This document shows, one piece after another, positions 57,622 to 64,000 of a DNA stretch of 64,000 bases. The stretch comes from Alcanivorax sp. DP30 (lineage in GTDB: Bacteria; Pseudomonadota; Gammaproteobacteria; Pseudomonadales; Alcanivoracaceae). Under the pieces are notes generated by a model, which was given only the letters and a program-made list of their open reading frames with translations, had not been told where the DNA came from and did not search any database. Where the stretch lies: the NCBI RefSeq assembly GCF_009882945.1, contig NZ_WTUY01000002.1:2927-66926 (forward strand), in the 5' to 3' direction. Made by a program: the position numbers and the translations under genes. Within the stretch, counting starts at the first letter, position 1. Each line of letters begins with the position of its first letter.

Positions 57622-57993
57622 ATGCTCGTTTATCTCCTCGTGGCCTGTGACGGCCTTGATGAAAAACAGGAAAAAAAGCTCAAGCGTAATCGGCCAGAGC
57701 TGCAGGCTACCTTGCAGGCCTATGTGGAAGAGAATGAAGCAGCCAGTGCTGTGCTGATGAATGAGTGCGACAGCGAGGAGTGTGAGGACTGGGTACTGGG
57801 GGTTAGCCAACCGGTGAAAAAGAAGGCGGAATTGAAGCCGTTGGTGACCTTCTTCAATGAAATTGCCAAGAAGTACGCTGTGGATTGCGAAGTAGGTGCT
57901 ATTGAGGACGATCAGCGTGACCCGGTGAGTTATTTCGGCAAGCAGGAAGGGCAGGGGGATGCGTTCCTGATTGCGGCTTATCTGGGGCTGTAG
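57622..57993 (+). CDS. Small acidic protein of unknown function
   Basis: 123 aa; hydrophobic start MLVYLLVACDGL is too short for a sure signal peptide. The rest is charged, with a conserved-looking DSEECEDWVLG and KYAVDCEVG. No family recognised. Single gene. Confidence 0.55.
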   Translation: MLVYLLVACDGLDEKQEKKLKRNRPELQATLQAYVEENEAASAVLMNECDSEECEDWVLGVSQPVKKKAELKPLVTFFNEIAKKYAVDCEVGAIEDDQRDPVSYFGKQEGQGDAFLIAAYLGL

Positions 57994-58158
57994 CGGCCCT
58001 GCTAGCCGGCGGCGCAGTCTTTGCCGCCTTGTCGCCCTGAGGGCTGCAGTCAAGTTTTCTGACTCGAAACATGCTTTCCTGGTTATTTCCAGTTTGGTCC
58101 GCTTGCTCTCAAGGGATTAGGCTTTAGTTACTCGATAGCGAGAATAACGGGAGTGCCA

Positions 58159-58512
58159 ATGAGCAAGAACGAAACCGTCCTGTGCTGGGTCTACGCGGCC
58201 ATCGCGGTGGTGGCGCTTTTCGCCACCTGGAGCAACAACATTGCTTTCATGATGGAGACCGGAAGCCTGAATCTGATTACCTTTATTGAGGCCTTGTATG
58301 TGAACCATGCAGCGGCTTCGATCGCCAACGATATTCTGCTGGTTTGCCTGTCTGCTTTTATCTTCATGATCTATGAGGCTCGCCGCGTGGGTGTGCGCCA
58401 TGTGTGGGTGTATATCGTTCTGTCAGGGATGATTGCCATTGCGGTGATGTTTCCGGTGTTTCTGATTGCCCGGCAGCGGGCGTTAGCCGTCAGCCGGGAA
58501 TCCATCTCCTGA
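58159..58512 (+). CDS. DUF2834-family membrane protein
   Basis: 117 aa, three helices; fits DUF2834: WSNNIAFMMETG...NHAAASIANDILLVCLSAFIFMIYEARRVGVRHVWVY. ATG 58159 has GGGAG 5 nt upstream (GTG 58153 is in frame). Function unknown. Confidence 0.75.
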   Translation: MSKNETVLCWVYAAIAVVALFATWSNNIAFMMETGSLNLITFIEALYVNHAAASIANDILLVCLSAFIFMIYEARRVGVRHVWVYIVLSGMIAIAVMFPVFLIARQRALAVSRESIS

Positions 58513-58547
58513 CCTGAGTGTGCCTGTTGCCGGGCTGTGCTGTCCGG

Positions 58548-59306
58548 TTAGCGTGCGGTCATGCCGCCATCCACGGCCAGGGCCTGGCCGGTGACAAAGC
58601 TCGCCAGCGGCGAGGCCAGCCAGACTACCGCGTTGGCCACTTCCTCCGCCTTGCCCATGCGGTTCATGGGGTGCAGCCCGGCAAATTGTGCTTCCACATC
58701 CGGCTCCTGTCCGGTGATCCGGTCGATCATTTCGGTCTTGATGGCGCCGGGGCAAACGGCGTTAACCCGGATGTTTTGCTCGGCGTATTCAATAGCCGCT
58801 GTGCGGGTCAGTTGCACCACGCCGCCCTTGGAGGCGCAGTAGGCGGGCAGACCGGGAAACCCCACCAATCCTGCCACTGAAGCCATGTTAACGATAGCGC
58901 CATGGCCCTGTTTGGTCATGATGCCCAGTTGGGTCTGCATGCATAGAAAGAGACCGCGCAAATTAGTGTTCAATGTGCGGTCGAAGTTTTCCAGGGGGCA
59001 ATCCGCGGTGGGGGCCTGACTGCCTTCGATGCCGGCATTGTTGCAAGCGGCGTCCAGTCTTCCGAAGTGAGCAAACCCCCGGCGATGCAGTTCACTGACG
59101 TCCTGGGGATCACTGATGTCAGCACTGACAAACAGTATGTCGCGACCTGTGGCTTTACGCAGAGCTTCGGCACCGCTTTCTCCCCGACGGGCGTCCTTGT
59201 CGGTAAGCACCAGGTTGCAGCCGGCCCGGGCGAACGCCTCGGCAATGGCGCAGCCAATTCCGGTGGCGGACCCGGTGACCAGTGCAACAGCAGATTCACT
59301 GAACAT
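58548..59306 (-). CDS. Short-chain dehydrogenase/reductase
   Basis: 252 aa classical SDR: NAD(P) motif TGSATGIGCAIA, NNAG, catalytic Ser in NMASVAG, Tyr-x3-Lys in YCASKGG. The Asp after the second strand (VLTDKDARRG) suggests NAD preference. Substrate unknown. Lies alone between unrelated genes. Confidence 0.9.
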   Translation of the reverse strand: MFSESAVALVTGSATGIGCAIAEAFARAGCNLVLTDKDARRGESGAEALRKATGRDILFVSADISDPQDVSELHRRGFAHFGRLDAACNNAGIEGSQAPTADCPLENFDRTLNTNLRGLFLCMQTQLGIMTKQGHGAIVNMASVAGLVGFPGLPAYCASKGGVVQLTRTAAIEYAEQNIRVNAVCPGAIKTEMIDRITGQEPDVEAQFAGLHPMNRMGKAEEVANAVVWLASPLASFVTGQALAVDGGMTAR

Positions 59307-59546
59307 GACGACCTCCCTGTGTCTGAGTCATACCTCTAATGGTAGTCCTGCTTGCCAGACAAACATTGATATATGGCAAAAATTTCGATTTTCGGAACAT
59401 TGCGATCGTCTGGTGGAGCAATGTGAGATATGTCCTACAGACAACCCCTGAGAAGTGATGGAAAATGAACGGTATTCGTTTATTAAAATAAAACAGGCCG
59501 TCCTGACGGCGAAATTTTGGGTTACAGGGACAGAAAAGGGGGAAGC

Positions 59547-59978
59547 ATGTCGTCCGAGAATCCTTATCAAAGCACAGCCGCTCAGGTGGCTGACGAGCAG
59601 AGCTTTGTAGATACACCGGAACAGATCGCGGGAAAGATCCAGAATGGCTGGATTGCCGGGTTGATCACAGCGGGCGGCTCTCTGCTGTTTGGGCTATGGC
59701 AGTTTTTCATCAATCAGATCCCGGCTTCCTTCTTCGGCTTTGTTGCCGTGGATGCCCTGTTTGTGGCGGCCCTGTCTTTCGGCGTCTACAGAAAGAGCCG
59801 GGTAGCCGCGATACTCTTGCTGGTGTATTACCTGCTGGGTCGCATCGGGTTCTATCTTGAAGGTGGTAATCTGGGCGGGGTTTTCCTGCAGATCATTTTC
59901 CTTATTTTCTTTTATCAGGCAGCCCAGGCAACGCTGAAATGGCATCGGCTTGAGCGGGATCAGGGGGATCAGGCATGA
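59547..59978 (+). CDS. Four-helix membrane protein of unknown function
   Basis: 143 aa with four hydrophobic segments after a polar N-terminal 35 residues. GGGGG stands before ATG 59547; the longer frame start is unlikely. Overlaps the SseB-like gene by 4 nt (ATGA), so co-translated. Confidence 0.6.
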   Translation: MSSENPYQSTAAQVADEQSFVDTPEQIAGKIQNGWIAGLITAGGSLLFGLWQFFINQIPASFFGFVAVDALFVAALSFGVYRKSRVAAILLLVYYLLGRIGFYLEGGNLGGVFLQIIFLIFFYQAAQATLKWHRLERDQGDQA

Positions 59979-60703
59979 ACGCGCTCCACGCCGCCCTGAT
60001 CGACGCCTCCCATGAAGCAGCGAAACGCCCTGCATTTTATAAAGCCCTGATGGAAGCCGATGTCTTTGTTATTGGCCATACAGACCAACCAGATGGTGGA
60101 GAGCATTCTCTGCAAGCTGGTGCAAAGGTATCGCTGGCCAATTGGGAGAAAGCCGACGGGTCGCCGGTGATTCCGTTTTTTACCCATCTCGAAGCGTTGC
60201 AGCGGGCCATTGATGCGGAGACCAGTTATCTCTCTCTGCCCGCGCGCAGCTTGTTTGAAATGACCCGTGGAACCACGCTATTCCTGAATCCCAAATCCGA
60301 TTACGGGAAAGAGTTTGTGCCCCATGAGATTGATGCTCTGCTGGAAACTGGCATGAACCAGCAGGTGGAATCTCGTGTGGTAGAAAAGGAAACCCAGGTG
60401 CTGCTGGGGCAGCCTGCGGAATATCCCACAGCCATGGTGGAAGCGCTGCGGCAATTATTGCCATCTCATCCTTCTGTCCAGGCCGCCTATTTATGTCTGA
60501 TGCATGACCCGGAAAGTGGCGATAAACCTACGTTGGTAGTGGGTTTCGAGGGGAAAGCGCTGGACCAGGCCATGCGTGAAGCGGGATCGGTGGTTGTGGA
60601 TACGGCACCGGATAACCAGCCTGTGGATTTTGTGGTGGTGGATGAGCACGGGAGCGGTGTGGGAGGTTATCTGCGCGAGAGTGGCGCGTTTTATCAGGCG
60701 TGA
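59975..60703 (+). CDS. SseB-family protein (enhanced serine sensitivity)
   Basis: 242 aa. N-terminal SseB domain (PAFYKALMEADVFVIGH... PFFTHLEALQRAI) and C-terminal SseB_C (VQAAYLCLMHDPE... VVGFEG). Also related to type III secretion-associated folds; the E. coli namesake affects serine sensitivity. Co-translated with the upstream membrane gene. Confidence 0.8.
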   Translation: MNALHAALIDASHEAAKRPAFYKALMEADVFVIGHTDQPDGGEHSLQAGAKVSLANWEKADGSPVIPFFTHLEALQRAIDAETSYLSLPARSLFEMTRGTTLFLNPKSDYGKEFVPHEIDALLETGMNQQVESRVVEKETQVLLGQPAEYPTAMVEALRQLLPSHPSVQAAYLCLMHDPESGDKPTLVVGFEGKALDQAMREAGSVVVDTAPDNQPVDFVVVDEHGSGVGGYLRESGAFYQA

Positions 60704-60732
60704 ATGAGACAATAATAATCAGGGAGTGATTA

Positions 60733-60954
60733 ATGAGTGGTCTTGAAACAGCCGCAGACTGGATTGGCGCTGCCATCTTGCTGCTTTCCTATATATTTGT
60801 ACTGACGATCGCTTTCCAGAAGTCCACCGGTTGGGGGTTGGGATCGTTGTTCTTGTGGCCGGTCGGCGTGATTTTCGTGCTACTCAATTTCCGCGAAACC
60901 AGCTTCTGGGTTGGCGGAATGGCACTTGGTATTGCCATCCTGAGTGTGTTCTAG
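60733..60954 (+). CDS. Small membrane protein of unknown function
   Basis: 73 aa, two to three helices (AAILLLSYIFVLTIAF, LGSLFLWPVGVIFVLLNF). GGGAG is 6 nt before ATG 60733. No family recognised; may be co-transcribed with the SseB-like gene 30 nt upstream. Confidence 0.55.
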   Translation: MSGLETAADWIGAAILLLSYIFVLTIAFQKSTGWGLGSLFLWPVGVIFVLLNFRETSFWVGGMALGIAILSVF

Positions 60955-61043
60955 CCTGGTTTGATGTGACGCTACCATACCGTAAGAAATGAGGCTTGGC
61001 TGACTCGGAGGAAGACTAACGGCGAGCGGTGGGGAATCCGGGA

Positions 61044-61072
61044 GCAGGGAGAGGGTTAGTTTTTCTCCCTGC
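61044..61072 (-). terminator. Stem-loop after the DUF2236 gene
   Basis: GCAGGGAG / CTCCCTGC with a 13-nt loop, 26 nt after the minus-strand stop. No T tract after the stem on the minus strand, so it is only a weak terminator candidate. Confidence 0.4.
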
Positions 61073-61098
61073 CCGGACAGGCCTGCGCGCAACGCCTC

Positions 61099-62457
61099 TT
61101 ACGCTGCCGTTTCTTCCGTGGTGGGCGTGTACTGCGTGGCATCGGTGGTGTATTCGGCGTGGCCGTATTCCACCAGAAGATCCTTGATGCGCTTGACCAG
61201 GAATTTGTCCGCCACCTTGTTGGCGACAGGGATATCCTGGAGGACCCGGAAGGCGGTCAGGCGTGGTAGCACGAACAGATTACCCACGGAGAACAGGGCA
61301 TAGTCCAGCAGGTGAGGCTCCACACCCATTTCCTTAGCTTTGGACTTGTCCTTGCGGCCAAGGAAAGCCTCAGTAAAGAAAACCTTCGAATAGCTGCGCT
61401 CCACCGCATTGTGGATTTTGCTAAGCAGCTTCTTGTCCTTGGGACGGTACACGGACATGGTGGTACGGGTCAGTTCGCCACAGGTTTCGTCGTCATAGCC
61501 TTCTCGCAGGGTACCCGAGTAGGTGAGCATGGTGTCGATGATGTCTTTCGCCCTGGCTGGCAGTAGCTCTTCCGGCAGGCCCAGCAGGAAACACTCGTAG
61601 CGGGACAGTTCCACGATGGCGCGTTCCTGAGGGGTGAATTCCGTACGCCCCTTGCGCATGGCCTTGAAAGCGGTCAGGTAGGCGGGCATGGTGCCGGCGG
61701 GCATCTGGTCCACCTGGGGAATGGGGATGCCATAGACAGCCGGGTCCCAGGGGCCACCTTTGTCAGGCGTAGAGCGCTTGAGAATGTTGAAACGCACCAT
61801 GGAATGCATCAGGCGAACCATGGCGGCGGCCTTGAAGCCGGGACCAAAGCGCTCCAGTGCACCTGGCAAGGTGGCGGTGGTAAAGAAACTGGACGTTTCG
61901 TTGATGCGTTGGTTCACGGACTCGTTGGCCAGGGTGCCGGTGATCGCCATGGGCAGGCCCGAGTACTTGTTCATGAAGGTGGCCACAAAGGCGCCACGGA
62001 TCACCCAGGGCGCCAGATTCGCCATCTGGTTACGGCTCAGACGGGCGCCTTCGCGCACCAGTTCCATGTCCACCCATTCCGGGGTGTCTTCCATGGCCTG
62101 GATGAAATTCACCAGTTCCGGGGGGGCGTTTCCCACGGCGTCCAGCCCTTCATCGCAGGCTTTCTTCAGCATGGTAATCAGGTTGCGGAAGCCGTACTTG
62201 GGCATCAGTGCGGCATAGGCATCTGACACGGTGTCTCCGAGCAGGGTATAGGCCCGCGCCCGTTCCACCTTTTCTTGGTCGGCCAGAATATCGCTGCGGT
62301 ACTTGCTGGCGAATTTCTGCGGTAGAGCACTGCGTACGTTGATGTCATCAGTGAAGCGCTCAGGGGTGGCATCGAAATCGATGTCGCCGTAGAGAGAGGG
62401 GATCAGGGTTTTCTGTGCACGCACCTTTTCCCAGAGTGCTTCCAGAGATTGGGACAT
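61099..62457 (-). CDS. DUF2236 (MpaB/Lcp-like) oxygenase-family protein
   Basis: 452 aa. Related to the DUF2236 / MpaB_Lcp_cat family, whose studied member (latex-clearing protein) is a b-type haem oxygenase. The conserved block is GFKAAAMVRLMHSMVRF, with Arg and His of the family near residue 225, and a following helical core (VELSRYECFLLGLPEELLP). No signal peptide. ATG 62457 has GAGG upstream; an in-frame ATG is 11 codons further up. Substrate unknown. Confidence 0.75.
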   Translation of the reverse strand: MSQSLEALWEKVRAQKTLIPSLYGDIDFDATPERFTDDINVRSALPQKFASKYRSDILADQEKVERARAYTLLGDTVSDAYAALMPKYGFRNLITMLKKACDEGLDAVGNAPPELVNFIQAMEDTPEWVDMELVREGARLSRNQMANLAPWVIRGAFVATFMNKYSGLPMAITGTLANESVNQRINETSSFFTTATLPGALERFGPGFKAAAMVRLMHSMVRFNILKRSTPDKGGPWDPAVYGIPIPQVDQMPAGTMPAYLTAFKAMRKGRTEFTPQERAIVELSRYECFLLGLPEELLPARAKDIIDTMLTYSGTLREGYDDETCGELTRTTMSVYRPKDKKLLSKIHNAVERSYSKVFFTEAFLGRKDKSKAKEMGVEPHLLDYALFSVGNLFVLPRLTAFRVLQDIPVANKVADKFLVKRIKDLLVEYGHAEYTTDATQYTPTTEETAA

Positions 62458-62601
62458 TATGGCCTCGGCATTAACACGGGTTTGGTGCATACATAGCGTT
62501 TACTGGGCCGGGCTGACAATGACCGAAAATTGTAGAGCTGGAACTCACGGGTTTTTGGCCTGTAATGACGGCAAAAAAGAAACATACGGCTGGAAAGTGT
62601 T

Positions 62602-62744
62602 GAGCTACGAGCTACGAGCTACGAGCTACGAGCTACGAGCTACGAGCTACGAGCTACGCTCGATCGGATAGGAAGAACCAAAAAGGTTCCCCTGGTTTTG
62701 CCTTTCGAAACTCGCTTCTCGCAACTCGAAACTCATTCCTCGCC
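62602..62744. repeat. Heptamer-period element, site K, with 8 perfect GAGCTAC copies
   Basis: Left array: eight contiguous copies of GAGCTAC (62602-62657). Right arm (62703-62744): TTTCGAA, ACTCGCT, TCTCGCA, ACTCGAA, ACTCATT, CCTCGCC, which in reverse complement reads GAGNNNC words. The core has AACC / GGTT arms with GGTTTTGC. A REP-like GCAGGCAAGCTCCTG follows at 62760. It fills the gap between the DUF2236 and HD-domain genes. Confidence 0.85.
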
Positions 62745-62757
62745 GATGTTCGTATCG

Positions 62758-62780
62758 CTGGCAGGCAAGCTCCTGCAGGG
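62758..62780 (-). repeat. REP-like element next to site K
   Basis: GCTGGCAGGCAAGCTCCTGC resembles the REP halves at 7017 and 48185. Confidence 0.5.
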
Positions 62781-62794
62781 TCAGAAAATCGCTT

Positions 62795-63391
62795 CTATCC
62801 CTGTGCCTCCATGGCTGCCTTGTAGAGCGACTTGCGGGGCTCGGCAAAGACCTTGCGCAGCATGGGCTCGAAGTAGTCCAGCGGCAGGATCTCGCCTTCA
62901 GGATCAAAGGCCGGGGCGTCGTATTTGCTGACGAATTCCACAGTTTGTTTGAAGTGGGGGTGATCCTTGTAGCTGTCGCGCAGGTTGCGGTCCATGCCCA
63001 GGTAGTGGAAGAAGTAATAGCCCTGGAAGATGCCGTGGTGCTTGACCATCCAGTGGTTGGCGTCACTGACGAACGGTTCCAGCAGTACTGCCGCCACATC
63101 GGCATGGTTATAGGTGCCCAGGGTATCGCCGATGTCGTGGAGCAACGCGCAGACCACATACTCATCGTCCTTGCCGTCCCGGTGGGCGAGGGTAGCGGTC
63201 TGCAGGCAATGCTGGAACCGATCAATCTGGAAGCCACCGAAGTCGCCTTGCAGCAGACGCAGGTGATCCATGATGCGGTCCGCCAGGCCATGGCTGAACT
63301 CGCCGAAATTACCCGCGATGATTTTCCAGTCTTCGGCGCTGCCGTCTTTCATATGCCTGAATTTGGCACGGGGTTGACGCATGTCATTCAT
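62795..63391 (-). CDS. HD-domain protein, PhnZ/MIOX-like
   Basis: 198 aa. HD-motif residues H in RFQHCLQTATLAH, HD in CALLHDIGDTLG, HADVAAVLL, and HH in MVKHHGIF. The pattern fits the HD oxygenase subgroup (PhnZ, myo-inositol oxygenase) with two iron ions, though a phosphohydrolase is possible. The neighbour is a class II aldolase-like gene, 40 nt upstream on the same strand, so they may share an operon. Confidence 0.7.
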   Translation of the reverse strand: MNDMRQPRAKFRHMKDGSAEDWKIIAGNFGEFSHGLADRIMDHLRLLQGDFGGFQIDRFQHCLQTATLAHRDGKDDEYVVCALLHDIGDTLGTYNHADVAAVLLEPFVSDANHWMVKHHGIFQGYYFFHYLGMDRNLRDSYKDHPHFKQTVEFVSKYDAPAFDPEGEILPLDYFEPMLRKVFAEPRKSLYKAAMEAQG

Positions 63392-63431
63392 ATTGGCTCT
63401 CCCGGTCGGTTTGAGTTTGTTGTTGTACGGG

Positions 63432-64000
63432 TCAGTCTGCGTAGCCAGGGTTCTCCCTATCCAGCTTGCGCAGCAGCCCCGGCCAGGCCAGCTGTCCCCC
63501 CATGCCTTTGGTCACCTGATCGGCTTGCTGCTTGATGGTCTGGACGATGCCGTCGGGGATCGGGGTCAATGGACGATTGCCAGACAGGGCCTGGAGCTGG
63601 ATCTCGCAGGCCCGCTGCAGGATGAACATGTTCAGGAAGGTATCTGCCACGGTGCTGCCCACGGTGAGCAGGCCGTGGTTACGCAGGATCATGAAGTTGG
63701 TGTTGCCAAGGTCTGCCTGCAGGCGGGCTTTTTCATCTTCGCGCAGGGCTACGCCTTCGTAGTCATGATAGGAGAGGCTGGAGAGAGGGAACAGGCTTTG
63801 CTGCGAGAGGGGCAACAGGCCTTCCTTCTGGGCAGAAACCGCGACACCGGCGGTGGTGTGGGTGTGCATCACGCAGGTTGCATCGTCGCGCACCGCATGG
63901 ATGGCGCTGTGGATGGTGAAACCCGCCGGGTTGATATCGAAATCCCCGGGGTCGAGCTTGTTACCTTCCTGGTCCACACGGACCAGGCTGGATGCAGTGA
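63432..64000 (-). CDS. Class II aldolase/adducin-family protein (partial, 5' end beyond window)
   Basis: At least 189 aa visible, running off the right edge. Metal-binding His in CVMHTHTTAGVAVSA and later RNHGLLTVG are typical of the L-fuculose-phosphate aldolase / adducin family. The frame stays open beyond the internal GTG at 63977 (ASSLVRVDQEGNKL). Its 3' end is 40 nt before the HD-domain gene. Confidence 0.85.
   Translation of the reverse strand, partial: TASSLVRVDQEGNKLDPGDFDINPAGFTIHSAIHAVRDDATCVMHTHTTAGVAVSAQKEGLLPLSQQSLFPLSSLSYHDYEGVALREDEKARLQADLGNTNFMILRNHGLLTVGSTVADTFLNMFILQRACEIQLQALSGNRPLTPIPDGIVQTIKQQADQVTKGMGGQLAWPGLLRKLDRENPGYAD

Noticed and set aside
62602-62657. CRISPR-like array
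   Set aside because: Units are 7 nt with no spacers and no cas genes; a tandem heptanucleotide repeat instead.

Overview
The window looks like chromosome of a marine, obligately aerobic gammaproteobacterium, most likely Alcanivorax or a close relative. This is inferred from gene content and protein similarity as I recognise it, not from a search. Coding density is high and GC is moderate to high. I see no rRNA, tRNA, CRISPR array, prophage or plasmid module. The one transposase-like gene is a RAYT (REP-associated tyrosine transposase) at the left edge.

Layout. 0-3 kb: RAYT, a TupA-like ATP-grasp protein and a small secreted protein. 3.2-6.6 kb: fadBA, the beta-oxidation complex (minus strand). 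7-16 kb: recJ, prfB (with its programmed +1 frameshift), lysS, a TetR regulator overlapping ung, and an APS-type cysH, with small unknowns between. 16-24 kb: a complete minus-strand chemotaxis operon in the order CheY-like receiver, cheA, cheW, receptor, cheY, cheB, cheR, cheX-like. Its receptor is soluble and combines a truncated haemoglobin, two PAS domains and an MCP signalling domain. 24.5-29.7 kb: an RND efflux pump and adaptor, divergent from a TetR repressor, with an AcrR-type operator between them. 29.8-35.2 kb: panE, a giant Ig-like lipoprotein and an OmpW-family porin. 35.3-42 kb: a metallo-beta-lactamase-fold hydrolase, glutaryl-CoA dehydrogenase, a YbaY-like lipoprotein, a DUF3302/HlyD membrane pair (YiaW/YiaV type), a YigZ protein, a DUF1330 protein and a dienelactone hydrolase. 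42-52.5 kb: nth, a glycine-zipper protein, a haemerythrin-like protein and the RNF electron-transport operon rnfABCDGE. 52.8-64 kb: a class V aminotransferase, a lipoprotein with a GlyGly-CTERM-like tail, a lipase-like hydrolase, an SDR, an SseB-like protein, a DUF2236 (MpaB/Lcp-like) protein, an HD-domain protein and a partial class II aldolase.

The most unusual signal is not a gene. At least twelve intergenic sites carry short arrays with a strict 7-nt period. The heptamer differs from site to site but fits G-N5-C, often GNNNNAC when read with the upstream gene. Eight of the twelve arrays lie within about 10 bp of a stop codon (fadA, prfB, the MBL hydrolase, the DUF1330 protein, an unknown membrane protein, rnfC, rnfB, rnfA). 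Several have a second, inverted array 30-240 bp further on, so they could fold as long hairpins. Four share a core with GCAAAACC/GGTTTTGC arms, and four sit beside Pseudomonas-type REP sequences. I do not recognise a named family for them.

Taken together the genes suggest an aerobic fatty-acid or alkane degrader (fadBA, gcdH, OmpW porin, dienelactone hydrolase). It would have oxygen- or NO-sensing motility (globin-MCP), membrane redox-driven ion pumping (RNF), and solvent or drug efflux.
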